Source: Physcomitrium patens
Lineage: Eukaryota > Streptophyta > Bryopsida > Funariales > Funariaceae
DNA: 64,000 nucleotides
Assembly: GCF_000002425.4 (NCBI RefSeq)
Contig: NC_037266.1
Span: 9,341,818 to 9,405,817 of the forward strand
Direction of reading: 5' to 3'
The position numbers and the translations under genes were made by a program. Positions 1 to 13,113 of this stretch are shown here, one piece after another (the first letter of the stretch is position 1; every line of letters starts with the position of its first letter). The notes below the pieces were generated by a model. It was given only the letters and a program-made list of their open reading frames with translations. It had not been told where the DNA came from and ran no database searches.

Positions 1-605
1 ACTAAGAAGTGAGTCTGTGGAATAAATCAAAGTTTGATTTATGAGGGCCAGACTGTGAGAGTCGTATGCTGTGGTAAGGTTGGTGCTACCTCTTTTTGTT
101 TTCTTTGCTTTTATTATTTGTTTATGAAGAATTGTGGTTGAGAGAAGTATTGTTGAAACTGTGATTAGAATATTGTGGAATATGACTTTGGACTGACTGT
201 TTTGGAAAAAATCTCTGACCTTGAGAATTGAGATTATTGAATTGTGTTGTGTTAAGTAAAGATATTGAATTTTGTGTGATGAATTGAGAAATTAAATATA
301 ATAAGTAAGCTGGAGATCAATAATTGAATATATATAAACCGCAAAGAGAATAAGTGGGAGATGAACTGATAAAAATATGGAAGTATTGTTGAATTGATAG
401 TCATAGAATGGATTATGTGTTGAATTAAGATGGAAGTAGTAAACCTTGGTGTTTTGTAGTTTGATAATTGATTTCAAATAGCTAGAGTACAATCAATTGT
501 GATACTAATAGATCCAATTCATATAACTAGTCTTTCCATGTGTTCGAACCCACCTTTATTAGTTCAATTGCTTTGGTATATTGAAGCTTGAACACAACGA
601 GAACA
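1..605 (+). repeat. Family A 5' LTR (right two thirds)
   Basis: It matches 15264-15868 along its full visible length with about 4% difference. It ends in AACACAACGAGAACA, the same end as the 3' LTR. The first 300 bp or so lie outside the window. Confidence 0.9.
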
Positions 606-608
606 ACA

Positions 609-628
609 TTTTGGTGCTGCTGTCGAGG
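609..628 (+). promoter_or_regulatory. Family A primer-binding site
   Basis: TTTTGGTGCTGCTGTCGAGG starts three bases after the 5' LTR. It resembles the TGGCGCCGTTGCCGGGG-like tRNA primer sites of Athila/Tat elements with a few substitutions. The tRNA identity is not settled here. Confidence 0.55.
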
Positions 629-779
629 AAATAATAACAATATGAAATGTTAGAAATTGATTGTATGGGAGATGGAATTATATGTTGAAGGAGAACGTGA
701 GAAGAACCAATTTTAGGATTACAAATATGTGAGTTATAATTCAAGGCAGTATTGATTTTGTAAAGAAGAATGAAAGATT

Positions 780-2480
780 ATGAGTGATAATCATGAAGAG
801 GAAGATTATCAAAGAATTAATCGACAAGCAAAAGAAAGATAGAAGCGATTACGCATAAGAAATCTCCTACGGGAATGACAAAAAGGAATTTTAGGTCCAA
901 GTAAAACTAAAGGAAGAAAAATTCAAATTCAAATAGCAAGGAGACCAATGATAACATCAATGGCCGCGGAAGTGCCAGAAGTACCAATTGCGGTCCAATT
1001 GGGAGGCCTTGAGGAATGCCTTCTTAACTCATTTTAGACCAATTGGATTTGAAGATCGGCTTAGAAAAAGTTTTATGAAGAGCAAGATGTTTGCGGGGGA
1101 ATCAATAGAGTCATATTATGGCCGAGTCACAGATATACTTTGTAAATGGCCAAATAATCAAATACCAGATGTGTTTATATTGTCGATATTAATTAACGAT
1201 TTGCATCCATCAGAATTGAAAATGTTTGTAAAAGAGGCTCGACCAGCTACGATAGAAGTATCGTTGGCACGAGCAAAGGTGTGAAAAGAATGTCATTATG
1301 ACCAATTGTTAACAGTGGGAGCTATGATGATTCCAAGTTTAGGAAGCCAACAAATACAACCGAGAAATGTATTGATGGATAATTATCCACAAATAGCTGC
1401 CTCCAATGTGAAGAATGTTATGTTGCAAAAACCAATTAATGCTACTCTACTCCAAGCAATAGCGCCAATAACAATGACATCTTATTTTACATCGCCAACC
1501 TATCAACAATTGGAGTTGTTCAAAAATATAACTGTTAAAGATCCAAATGAAGCCTTGTTATTAAATCTAACAAAGAAGATAGAAGAATTGGCCATGAATT
1601 TAGCTAAAGTTAAAGAGAAACGACATAAGCCTTCTAATACAAGACCTAATGTATGGTATAATAATTGTAAGGAACAAGGTCATTTTGATACGAAATGTCC
1701 ATTACCTAGACAAACGGGTGTTCAATGTACATTATGTGGAGGAAAGCACCTTACCCAAAACTGTTGGCATTTACAAAGGCAACAACAGTTCAATAACTAG
1801 ACGTTAATACAGTCAACTCAATGGGATATTAATCAAGTATAGACTGGAAATATGGATAGTTGGAATAATAATCGCCCAAATTGACCTAATCGTGGCTTTG
1901 AAAATTTTCAAATTACTAATTATAATTCAATTTATGGAACAAATATGCAGAATGGTGGAAATAATCAAGGGAGTAATTTCCAAAGTATACCAATTCAGTA
2001 GTCCAATTCTCGACCAGTAGTAACTGCTCAACCAAGATCATTTACTATGGCTATCTGAAATCGGCCTAATAGATATATTCCAGTGGAGACTCCAAGTGTA
2101 CCTGATGGTATAGGCTGAAAACCACTACGTTGCTACCGGTGCCGATAAATTGGTCATTATGCCAGTGAATGCCCTAATCCAAGGTTTATAGACGAATATA
2201 CTCTAGTATGTAGAAATTATAAGCAATCAGATCATTTTTATTATCAATACAATGTTCCATTTAATCCTAATAATTATGATCAAAAGATACAATCAATTGT
2301 ACAAATTATAGAGAAAAAAATAACGGGACACAGGAATCACCAATTCATCGAGTAGAAGTAGTCCAAGCTGTCCATACAAGAAGTCAGCAAAAAGAAAAAG
2401 GATCAATTCAATATTTAGGTGATCCTGAAGCGAAGGACCAATTGGACTCAATTACGAGGCCATCCAATCTAGGTCCTGAT
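780..2480 (+). pseudogene. Family A gag (fossil)
   Basis: This is the capsid/nucleocapsid part of family A. A gag-like helical segment near 990-1290 (NWEALRNAFLTHFRP, later ESIESYYGRVTDILCKWP) matches the retrotransposon gag fold. It is followed by an unusually long series of CCHC-like zinc knuckles around 1660-1780 (CTLCGGKHLTQNC is the clearest) and another group near 2130-2220. The region ends in a low-complexity linker before the protease. The frame is interrupted several times, so no product is expected. Family assignment is confident; exact limits are not. Confidence 0.75.
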
Positions 2481-2499
2481 GTAGGCCCCTTATTCAGTA

Positions 2500-5239
2500 T
2501 AAGACTTGAATCGGTTGTGGAGCCCAATGACATACCGATTATGGAGGCTTCGGTTTCGTTTCAAGCTGTTCCATTCTCTACATAATTTTTGGAAATATCC
2601 TCTCAAAGGCGTGAATTCCAAAGAACCAATATTAGTCCAATTGGGAGAACAATCTTACCTATTCAAAGAACTGATTTTAGAGGCTCCGTCAAATTTAGTT
2701 CTAATAGCTTTACTAATTTCTAATATAGAAAAAACCAATTTACTTGCATCAGTGTCTAGCACTGGGAAGAAGAAACGGATATTGAGAATTACTACTAATA
2801 CAAAACTATATGATATTCTAAAAGATTTGGACACCATACAACCTATGATGTCTATGAAGCAACTATTGGCAATAGCACCTGAGTGCCGAACTATCTTGAA
2901 TTCCTCATTAATTCGTTGCAGATCTGAAAATAAAGAAATCCAAGAAGTAAGTTTGAATCTCGATCCGGGTGCACCATTGATTGATGTCTCAATTGATGGA
3001 GTGTTAGTATCGGAAGTGCAAGTAGACAGAGGATCTACTATAAATCTTATGAATGCTGCTACAATAGAGGAGTTGGGTTTGGATCACTTATTACCTACTA
3101 CAATAGTTTTGAGAATGGCTGATTCCAGTCGAGTTAAACCTATTAGTATTTTACAAAGTATTGATATAGTAATTGTAGGAATTACCTACAAAATTGATTA
3201 TATTATTTTTTGATTGCGAAGTTCTATATTGTCATATCCAATTTTATTGGGGCGACCGTGGTTGTATCAAGCTAAAGCTCGAAATGATTGAGGCCGTAGT
3301 ACATTGACAATTGGGAAAGGTAATGATTAAATTGTGCTTCAAATGTACCCTGACCAATATCATGGAGAAACTCAATTTGCTAGTTTAGAATTCACGTCGG
3401 ATTGTGAAGATAAGTCTACAAAAGAAGAAATTGGTACACTTGACCCAATTTATGCTGATACAAGGTAAGTTGTCGAGCACACTAGAATGAAATACCAATG
3501 CAGGGGACCGAGAAAGTATTTAGTTCCTTCAGATGTTATTGATGATTCTGATCATATGATTGCATATTAAATAAATAGATAGGATGTTAATCATGTTAGT
3601 GCTATGGAACTAGAGTTGGAAAGTTTTAATTTATCAGATTTTATAAAAGATTCTAAAATTGAGCAGAATATTATTCTCGAGACTCCTAAAATTCCATGAT
3701 GTGAATCAATTAATTTAGGTATAGGGGAGGCTTCCCAAATCATTTAGATTTATGACGGTATAAAAGGCAAGAAGAAAGAAATTTGGGTGGATTACTTTTT
3801 AACGCATAAAATTACTTTTGCATGGTCGTATGTGGATTTGAAAGGAATTCTAGCTAAAGTTTGTGAGCATCGAATTATATTGGAAGAGAACGCTATGCCA
3901 GTACGCCAAAGACAACATCGACTAAATCCAAAATACTCACTTATGAGAAAAGAAGAATTAGATGAACTCTTAGAGGTTGGATTTATCTATCCAATTTCTT
4001 TTAGTGAATGGATTTCATCAATTTTTATGGTACCAAAAAAGAATGGAAAAGTTCGCATCTATTAAGATTTCTGTAAATTAAATGTAGCTACCAAGATGGA
4101 TTATTTTTCTTTACCATTTATGGATAGTATATTTGATGCTGTCACTGGACATGAATGTTATTCATTTCTTGATTGATTCTTTGGTTATAACTAAGTTAAA
4201 ATTATAAATGAAGATCAGTTAAAAATTACTTTTACTATGGATTGGGGGACCTTTGTCTATAAGGTTATGCCATTTGGACTTTGTAATGCACTAGCTACAT
4301 TTCAAAGAGTAATGATGCAAGTGTTCCAAGATTATCTATGAATTTCAATGGAAATATTTCTAGATGATTTTTGTACATTTAGTACGAGAGCCAAGCATTT
4401 AGAATATCTAGATCAATGTTTGAATCAATGTACCAAATATAGAATTTCTTTAAATTTAAAAAAGTACCAATTTGGTGTGCCTTCTAGTAAATTGTTGCAT
4501 CATATAGTTTTAATGGCAGGCATTGCTACAGATCTGGATAAAATAAAGATTATAGTAGAATTAAAGCAACCAGACACTGTTACTGGTATTCGAGCATTTG
4601 TTAGCCATGTCAATTATTATCGATGATTTATCTATCTATTCGTAGTTATATGCCTTTCTTTCACAAATCTCTTGAAGAAAACACTAACTAATGGGACCAG
4701 TCTAGTTTGAACAAAGGAATGTACAATTGCATTTGAAACATTGAAACAAAAATTGGTTTCAACACCAATATTGGTAGCACCTTTTTGGACAAAACCATTC
4801 TAAGTTTATGTGGATGCATCTAATATCGTGTTTGGTTTTGTATTAAGCCAGAAAGATGATCGAGGTTTTGATCACCTTATTTATTATGCAAGTCGTCAAT
4901 TGATAGTAGTTGAAAGAAATTATACAAAAACTGAAAGAGAAGCATTGAGGATGATTTATTCCATACAAAAGTTTTGATATTATCTTCTTGGTTATAAATT
5001 TGTTTTCCATGTCAATCATGATGCTTTAAAACATCTGATTAATAAGCTTCAATTGAGTGGTCGTATTGTACGATGGGTTTTACTCTTGCAAAAATTTGAC
5101 TTTACTATTCATGTAAGATCAAGAAAATCACATTCCAATGCAGATCATTTATCTCAGTTATCTAATATATTGGATAATGAACCCATTAATGATGCACTAC
5201 CCGATGCGGAAGTATTTGCGGTAGATATAATTACTCTAC
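2500..5239 (+). pseudogene. Family A pol, left part: protease, RT, RNase H (fossil)
   Basis: An aspartic-protease region near 2940-3215 shows LIDVSIDGVLVSEVQVDRGS followed by NLM, the normal family active-site surroundings. The reverse transcriptase follows at about 3790-4640, with LDELLEVGFIYP, IFMVPKKNGKVRIY and a degenerate catalytic region near 4350. RNase H follows at about 4790-5160, with VYVDASN and HSNADHLSQL. The reading is cut at 5239 by the family B insertion, and the integrase resumes at 13114. Many interruptions are present. The RT style (PLPFMDSIFDAVTGH) favours Tat/Athila over chromoviruses. Confidence 0.8.
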
Positions 5240-6485
5240 TGTCGTGTTGTAACATGACTATATGGTAAAAATACAAAAGAAGAGAATTTTTATTAATATT
5301 TAGTCATCTTGAATATTAGTAGTAGTGGCCAATTCCAGTGCCAATATTCAGGGGCCAGTTACTGTCACCCTGTCGCAGTCAGCCAGGGCATACTTACCAG
5401 TAATGAAATGCTTCGTTTAATTCCAATAATAAGAGTCAACAGAAGAAAAAAGGATTAATTCAATGTTGAGTGAGCTTGATGTGAAGGGCCAATCTGACCC
5501 AATTACAGAGATGTCCAATCCAGGTCCTGTTACAGCCTCTTATTTAATATGAGACCTAACTCGATTGACAATCCAATGAGATCCCAATGCGAAGGCTTCG
5601 GCTCTGTTGTAAGCTGTTCCGTCGGTTGGACCAATTCAGGAAGTCCAAGGCGGGAGGATTGGATCACATGGAGAAAAAAGCTCCGTCGGCTGGATCAATT
5701 CGAGAAGTCTAAGGCAAGAGGATATTGGACCGCATGGGAGGATAAGTCGTTCCGTCGACTAGACCAATTTGAGAGGTCCAAGGAGGAAGGATTGGACCAC
5801 ATGGAGGAAAAAGCTCCGTCGGTTGGACCAATTCGAAAAGACCGAGGTAGAAGAATAGGGAGGAAGAGAGATCGGAGAGCTGAATGAGGAAGACAAACTT
5901 GTGGAAGAATTTAGGAGAGGTGATTTCGTGTCGTTGGGATCAATATTGGATTTTGAGGGATTTTCAAAGCGAGGGATGTTCTCTGTGATTTTAGATCTTT
6001 GAAAAATAAAACTGATTTATAAATTTTTGGATTTTGTGATTTTGTAGCATTTTTATGGATAAAAAATTATAAACTTATTGGTATGCTTGTTGTAAATGTG
6101 TACAAGAGGTTTGAGGTCAATCAAATGGCTAGATCGATACATATAAAGGTTTTGTGAGCTAAGGTCTCGAGATTTAGGGTTTTGAGAACTAGTAAGATTT
6201 TCTTAGATATCTAGCAATCTGCAAATTGGATCGGAGAGATTTTTAGTTTTATCAATAGAAGACTTGATTTCCTATATGCAAGTAAAATTTAGAAGCAATC
6301 AAACAATAGAAAAAGGAGATATCGATGTTGGAAGTTTGGCATCAAATTACAGAAGGAGAGGCCGACCGACATCCGAGCGAAATTTTGAGGTCATCAACTA
6401 ATTGGATCTTTTGTTGTAATTTTCTTTTACCTGCTACAGCCAAGTGCCTGGTGCATTCCCAAGCAAGACTTCACATAATACGACA
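5240..6485 (+). repeat. Family B 5' LTR
   Basis: TGTCGTGTTGTAACATGAC opens it and ATACGACA closes it. It aligns end to end with 11868-13113. It contains an internal tandem array (5618-5860). Confidence 0.9.
5618..5860 (+). repeat. Tandem repeat of 64-69 bp units in the family B 5' LTR
   Basis: Units begin TCCGTCGGTTGGACCAATTC at 5618, 5682, 5751 and 5815, giving spacings of 64, 69 and 64 bp; the last unit is partial. The same array occurs in the 3' LTR at about 12246-12490. An open frame across it is a by-product of the repeat, not a gene. Confidence 0.85.
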
Positions 6486-6557
6486 TTAGTAGTGAACCCA
6501 ATGTGAAAGCTTGAAGTAAGAGGTATTAGAATTTATTTATATTCATTCTTATTTTTA

Positions 6558-8240
6558 TGGAGAACAAGATTAAAAATTTTAAGGGAGTTTCTGACGAAGT
6601 TTCTTCTAAAGGACAAGGTGTGTACATGGATCTGTCCATTGCTAGTATATTTCAAGCCTTATCATTATCTATCCAGCAATAGCAAAGCAATGATCGCAAA
6701 GAAGCTTTAGCAACCAAAACATTGTAAGCAGTGGTCAATAAAATTGATCAATTTGATGGAAGGGATATTTCAAGGTATTTAAGATGTTATGTTCAAGAAA
6801 TGGAATTAAATTGGGTTTTTGAAAAGAAGATGGTTGAATTGTTTGGACTTGCCATGATACCGGAGATAAGAGAACATATTACATCGATTATGGATCAATA
6901 TGGAAATTCATGGGAGATTTTTTTGCGTGCATTAAAAGATGAATATTTCTTAGAGGACATTGATTGTGTTACTAAGAAACTATTTCTAGAATGGATTGAG
7001 CGGCCTAATAAGAATTTGCAAGCAATCGAGCTACTAAGAAAATTTGAGAGGCATTACTCTCAATTATCAAATGTAGAAAAATTGACATTAGAGTCGAACA
7101 AGGTTGAATTATTTCTCCAAGCTACTCATGGAGAATTACAAGGAAAATTGGAGTTGCTTCTTGAAGACACAGAAGAAGATGAAGGATTGACAACAAAGTG
7201 GAAAAATATTGAAAGTACGATGGGTTTGCTAGCAAAAAGAGAAAGGAAGAAGGATAGGAATAATACTCCAAAAGTAGTACAAGCACCTAAAATTCTAGTA
7301 CATACAATACAACCAACGATTATTTTTGTTCAACCTTCAACATCTTTACCAAAGAAAGGAGATATGGAGATGGAAGAAATTATACGAGGAATGCGAGATC
7401 TTCAAATCAAATTAGCAAGATTTGAAGAAAATATTTCTATAAACAATTTGAAGAATGTTTCAAAACAAAGGTATGTACAAAGATGTATTTGGTATGATGA
7501 CGCTTTGTATATTAGGAAGGATTGCAACAAATTTAATAACATGATACGGCAAGAAGTTATTTGCTGGAAAGATGGAAAGATAGCATTAAAGGATGCGGAG
7601 GTCCTCCTTCAAACCAATTTTGGCAAGGGAGGTATGAGAGCATTAATTCAAGATTACTTAAAAGCACATGAAACAGCAGCACGTGAGAATGCAAGTTATG
7701 GTGCTAGAATAGATGATGACTTTGGTAGAAATATTGAAACTAGTGGATTTTGGGCTTCTGCCATTTCTACTATGTAAGAAGGAAAATGCCTCGGGATGCA
7801 TTATTGAAGACTGCAGCTACAATATAAGATACAACAAGGTGAAAAGATTCTGTTGAGTCTCTTTCAGTTCATGCATATATTGCTAAGAGCCAACACAAAG
7901 CCTTGATGGAAGAAAAGAGACGAGAAAATTTTGATGATACGAGAGAAGAAAGTTCTTCTAAGAGGCGATCTCGAGGAGACAAGGCTCGGGAGGCAGCTTC
8001 ACAAGAATTACCTATAAATGATACTTCAGCATCATTGGAAGAAAAAACAAAAGAGACAAAAGATAAAGATAAATTGATTGCTTATAAGCTACTTTCTGAC
8101 ATTGAAGCAGTAAGAGATTTAAAAGGGATGTTGGAAGAACGTATATTAAATATTAAGGTGGAATTCACATTGAAAGAAATTCTGGGAATTACAAAGAAGG
8201 AGTTTCATGATGTTATTATTGACAGCATTAAGTGAAAGAG
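6558..8240 (+). pseudogene. Family B gag and linker (fossil)
   Basis: The largest readable block, at about 6730-7780, starts in IDQFDGRDISRYLRCYVQEM and continues through helical gag-like sequence (FLRALKDEYFLEDIDCVTKK). A charged coiled-coil-like segment and a degenerate knuckle (RCIWYDDALYIRKDCNKF) follow. A second block near 7900-8235 is rich in K, E and R and ends in FTLKEILGITKKEFHDVIID. The older copy at 27690-29400 carries the same blocks in the same order, which supports this as the family's own coding region. I do not match it to the gag of a named plant lineage. It is interrupted between blocks. Confidence 0.75.
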
Positions 8241-8399
8241 ACTACTAATGGATAAAGCTGGAATGAGTCATGCTATTGACACAAGAATATATAAAGATGA
8301 TGAAGAGGTTGATAATGGTTACAAGTATTTAACAAAGAAAAAGAATGGATATAATCAACGAGTACGTTTCAAAGATTATAGTGATAAGGACATGGAAGC

Positions 8400-11300
8400 T
8401 TCAAGCCATTATACTCAAAAGCATTGAGTAAGGGAAACTAGATAGTAGAAGATGATGAGAGGATTTTTGGTGTTTATGAAGAAAATGGGTTGGAAGATTC
8501 TTTGGAATTAATTGCATCTATTGGATTAAGGGATAATGATAAGATTGTGGAAATTCATTCGAAGGAGGTTTATACTATACTAGAATCTTTTCAAGCACTA
8601 GAAGTTATTATAGAAATAAAATATAAAACAGTAGATAAAAAGGTAAAACCTATTGTCAGACCTTTATTAGAAGATTTTAGGGAATAAATAGAAGAAGCAT
8701 CAAAAAAAGAGAGTTTAAGAGATTCAAAAGAGAGCTTAAGAAATCCCTATAATTCAAAATAAGCATCCAAAAGAGAGCTTAAGAAATCTAAAGAATATTA
8801 GACATCAGTTTACAAAAGAGACTTTTGAAGAATTGAAGATTGGATGTGATGGTTCTTTATTTCCAACAAAAATTGAATATTTTAAAAAAATACTTTTTAA
8901 ACGAGGTAAATTATTTGCCTTTGAATCTTGAGAAATAGGATGTGTAGATCCTAATGTTGTTGCTCCTATAGTTATCTTTACAGTATCTCATGTGCCTTGG
9001 AACTTAAGGCCAATTCCAGTACCGAGGACACATTTACCTAAATTGGTGGAATTACTGAAAGAAAAGATAAGAATGAAAATTCTGGAACCTTCTTTTGCTC
9101 CGTATTCTAGTCACTTATTTACGGTGCTTAAGAAAAATGGATTGTTACATTTTATTCAAGATATGCAGCCAATGAATGCCATAACTATAAGAAATGCAGG
9201 TATAGGACCTATAGTAGATGAGTTTGTAGAAGCATTTATGGGAAGGGTAATTTATTCAATGGGTGATTTATATTCAAGTTATGATCAATTTCAACTTGCA
9301 CATGGGAGTAGAGATCTAACGACAATGAGAATGCCACTTAGATTGCATAAAATGTGTACTCTTCCACAAGGTGCTACTAACTCAGTTGCTCATATGATGA
9401 ATGGGATGAACAAAGTACTAATAGACTTCATCCCTGATAAAACTATACCTTTTTTGGATGATGTTCCTATCAAAGGATGAAAAAAAGGAGAAAAAGTTGA
9501 AACTTTAGATGAAGGAGGGTGTCGCAAATATGTTGTTGATCATATACAAGATTGTGAAAAGATTTTAACTCGACTTGAGGAAGTTCGTCTTACACTGTCA
9601 GAAACAAAATCTACATTTGGAATGCAAGAAGTTCTTATTGTTGGGCATTTGTGTGGGTCTTATGGGAGAAAGCCAGATCCAAGCAAAGTTGATGCAATTG
9701 GAAGAATAAAAGATTCATGTGACTCTTTAACAGAGATACACAAGTTTTTAGGGGCTTGTGTATTTCACCATATATGGATTCCTCATTATGCTTATATAGC
9801 AGACGCATTGTATGAATCATTACATAAGGATTATCGATTTAAATGGAATAGAAAGTATATTGAAGCAATGCAAAAACTAAAGGTGTTATTGATGACATCT
9901 CCAATTTTAAGAAGAATTGATTACGACTATAATAGGCAGATAATTCTTATTGTGGATACCAGTCCTATTGCTATTGGGTGGATTGTGGGTCAAGATGATT
10001 CAAGTGGAAATAAATTTGCAGTTTGATTTGGAACTAAAGTTTTAAGTACTCATCAACGTGCATATTCACAAGTCAAAAGGGAACTTTGGAGAGTTGTTTC
10101 GGCTATAAAAGCCGAAAAAGATTATTTGATTGGGATAGAAGTAGTAATTGAAATAGATTGCTTACTATTGCTTGGAATGGTTATTAATTGTTCGACGCTG
10201 GATGTTGCAATGTTAAGATGGATTGCTTATATTAAGTCACTAAATCCGGAATTTAGGCATATTGCTGGAAAGGACAATTTGATAGCAGACATGATATCTC
10301 AAGCAAGATATGAAGGAGAAGGTGAAATGGTTGAAGACATTGATGACGTTGGATTGAAATTCTATTTAGTATCAAATCTTAACCGAGAATACAAGCTATT
10401 TCTTGAGGAATTTTATGAAGGAGAATTATTGGATATTGGTCATTACTTAAATACCTTGACTAAGCAAAAAAATTGGTCTATAGAAAAATTCAAATAAATA
10501 AGAAAGAAAGCATATGGATTTTTGTTTCGAGAAGGATTCTTATGGAAGAGACCGAAGAAAGGAATTGGGATGCCACAAAGAGTGATAGGCAGTAAGGAAG
10601 AAAAACAAAAATTATTAAAAGAGTTTCATGATAGTTTATGGGCAGGGCATAGAAGAATTTGGCCTACTTTTGCTAAGCTCAAGGAATGATATTGGTGGAG
10701 AAATATGTATCAAGATGTGCTCTTATTTGTAGAGTCGTGTGAAATTTGTCAAGCGTATTTTAATATATGACATTGAGATAGTCTTCATCTTGCATATCTT
10801 CTAGCTATTCATTTTAAATGGGTTGTTGATTTGGTTATAATGTCAATCAGATTATGACAAATGAGATATTTGGTCTTAGCTCGTGAAGATTTATCAAATC
10901 AAGTAGAAAGAAGAGCATTGAGAACAAAGTCTATGGAGGGAATTTGAAGGTTTTTGCTTGAAGATGTTATTTGCCACTACAGATGTGTAGGAAAAATCAT
11001 TGCAGATCGTGGAGAATTAAATGCACAAGAAGCTCGTGAATTCTTTGAAAGATGTGGAATTAAACTATCACTGACTACTGCTTATAATCCGGAAGGAAAT
11101 ACAAAAAGTGAACGTCGTCACCGACCGATTGTGAAAGCATTAGTTAAAGCTTATAATGGGAAGGTTAGAAAATAGCCATGACTTTTGTCATTCGTAATAT
11201 AGGCTGATCGAACAACTCATAGCTCAGTAACAAGATATATGCCTATTGTACTTATGAGAGGTCAAAAACTAATTATGCCGGTTGAAGAAAAGGTACTTAC

Positions 11301-11810
11301 TTGGAGTGTGCTACCATGGGAAGATGGATTGATAAGAGAAGAATTTTTAGCTATTAGAATTTGACAATTAGAGCAAAGATTGGAAGATGTGCAAATAATA
11401 TTAGAAAGGTTAAAAAGAGCAAGGTTATAAAATAAGACGCGATTTGATAAGCAACATTGATTGAGGCCTAAAGCAATTGAAGAAGGTGATTGGGTTTTGG
11501 TCTATGATAGTAGCTTGGACAATCAACACAATACTTTAAGAAATTTTTCTAAGCGATAGTTTGGACGGTATGTGATAACAGCTATTCATGATAATACAAC
11601 TTACTCATTTCGGGAATTAGATGGAATGAGGTTAAAAATATCAATTGCAGGGAAGCGAGTAAAAATATTTAAACAAAGATACTCAGAAATAAATATAGAA
11701 GACCATAATGAAGACATAGATGTTTTTCAAGGAAGAGATGAAATTGATCTGGATAGTAATGATGATGAAGATGGATTGGATGAAGACTTGGAGAACATAT
11801 TATGAGTCGA
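8400..11810 (+). pseudogene. Family B pol: RT, RNase H, integrase (fossil)
   Basis: The RT spans about 8990-9480, with WNLRPIPVPRTHLPKLVELL, a DLYSSYDQFQLA palm segment and the catalytic-site sequence FLDDVPIKG. The connection and RNase H follow (about 9640-10310: LIVDTSPIAIGWIV, DCLLLLGM, LIADMIS). The integrase follows with its zinc-finger region near 10620-10770 and core near 10980-11180, including IIADRGELNAQEAREFFERCGIKL cut by family-typical spacing and TAYNPEGN. A tail at about 11480-11800 ends in an acidic stretch; no chromodomain is visible. There are several interruptions. The same domains occur in the copy at 29590-33540. Confidence 0.8.
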
Positions 11811-11855
11811 ACAACAACTAGGTTAATTGGTGCATACCAAAGGATACACAGGTTC

Positions 11856-11867
11856 AGGGAAGGTGGA
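11856..11867 (+). promoter_or_regulatory. Family B polypurine tract
   Basis: AGGGAAGGTGGA lies directly against the 3' LTR start, the position expected for the plus-strand primer. Confidence 0.6.
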
Positions 11868-13113
11868 TGTCGTGTTGTAACACGACTATATGGTGAAAAT
11901 ACAAAGAAAGAGGATTTTTATTAATATTTAGTCATCTTGAATATTAGTAGTAGTGGCCAATTCTAATACCAATATTCAGGGGCTAGTTACCATCACCTCC
12001 TCGTAGTAAGTCATGGCATACTTACCAGTAATGAAATGCTTCATTTAATTCCAATAACAGGAGTCAGCAGAAGGGGAAAGGACTAATTCAACTTTGAAAG
12101 AGCTTGATGTGAAGGGCCAATCTAACCCAATTACAGAGACGTCTAACCCAAGTCCTGTTACAGCCTCTTATCCAATATGAGGCCTGACTTGATTGACAAC
12201 CTAATGAGGTCCCAATGTGGAGGCTTCGGCTCCGTTGTAAGCTGTTCCATCGGTTGGATCAATTCGGGAAGTCCAAGGCGAGAGGATTGGACAGCATGGG
12301 AAAAAAAGCTCCATCGACTAGATCAATTTGGGAAGTCCAAGGCAGGAGGATATTGGACCGCATGGGGGGATAAGCTGTTCCATTGATTGGACCAATTTGG
12401 GAGATCCAAGGCGAGAGAATTGAACTACATGGAGGAAAAAGCTCCGTCGGTTGGACCAATTCGGGAAGACCGAGGTAGAAGAATAGGGAGGAGGGGAGAT
12501 CGGAGAGCCGAATGAGGGAGGCAAACTTGTAGAAGGATTTGGGAGAGGTGATTTCATGTCGTAGGGATCAATATTGGATTTTGAGGGATTTTCAAAGAGA
12601 GTGATGTTCTCTGTGATTTTAGATCTTTGAAAAATAAAATTGATTTATAAATTTTTGGATTTTATGATTTTGTAGCATTTTTATGGATAAAAAATTATAA
12701 ACTTATTGGTATGCTTGTTGTGAATGTGTATAAGAGGTTTGAGGTCAATCAAATGGTTAGATCGATACATACAAAGGTTTTGTGAGCTAAAGTCTCAAGA
12801 TTTAGGGTTTTGAAGACTAGTAAGATTTTCTTAGATATCTAACAATCTGCTAGTTGGATCGGAGAGATTTTTAGTTTTATCAATAGAAGACTTGATTTCC
12901 TATATGCAAGTAAAATTTAGAAGCAATCAAACAATAGAAAAAGGAGATATTGATGCTGGAAGTTTGACATCAGATTAGAGAAGGAGAGGTCGGCCGACAT
13001 CCGAGCAAAATTTTGAGGTCATCAACTAATTGGATCTTTTGTTGCAATTTTCTTTTACCTTCTATAGCCAAGTACCTGGTGCATTCTCAAGTAAGACTTC
13101 ACGTAATGTGACA
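11868..13113 (+). repeat. Family B 3' LTR
   Basis: It is 1246 bp, equal in length to the 5' LTR at 5240-6485 and about 95% identical by eye. It contains the 64-69 bp tandem array at about 12246-12490. Open frames on both strands here come from that array. Confidence 0.9.

Larger units (their letters stand above)
5240..13113 (+). mobile_element. Family B Ty3/gypsy element (first copy), inserted in family A pol
   Basis: It is bounded by two 1246-bp LTRs with TGTCG and CGACA (or close) at their ends, differing by about 5% by eye. Inside are a divergent gag, RT, RNase H, integrase and an integrase tail, all on the plus strand. Its RT carries FLDDVPIKG at the catalytic site, unlike usual plant gypsy elements. 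Flanking 5-mers (TCTAC and TCGGA) do not match, so the target duplication is lost or the junction has changed. The LTR divergence is close to that of the host family A element, so both may have inserted within a similar period. The element is broken roughly a dozen times or more and is not complete inside. Confidence 0.85.

Noticed and set aside
292-744. Minus-strand frames in the family A LTR (also 15528-15755)
   Set aside because: They lie within LTR sequence, repeat in both LTRs and have no domain.
5549-5887. 112-codon plus-strand frame, and similar frames at 12177-12557
   Set aside because: They run through the 64-69 bp tandem array of the LTR; the repeat explains the open frame.
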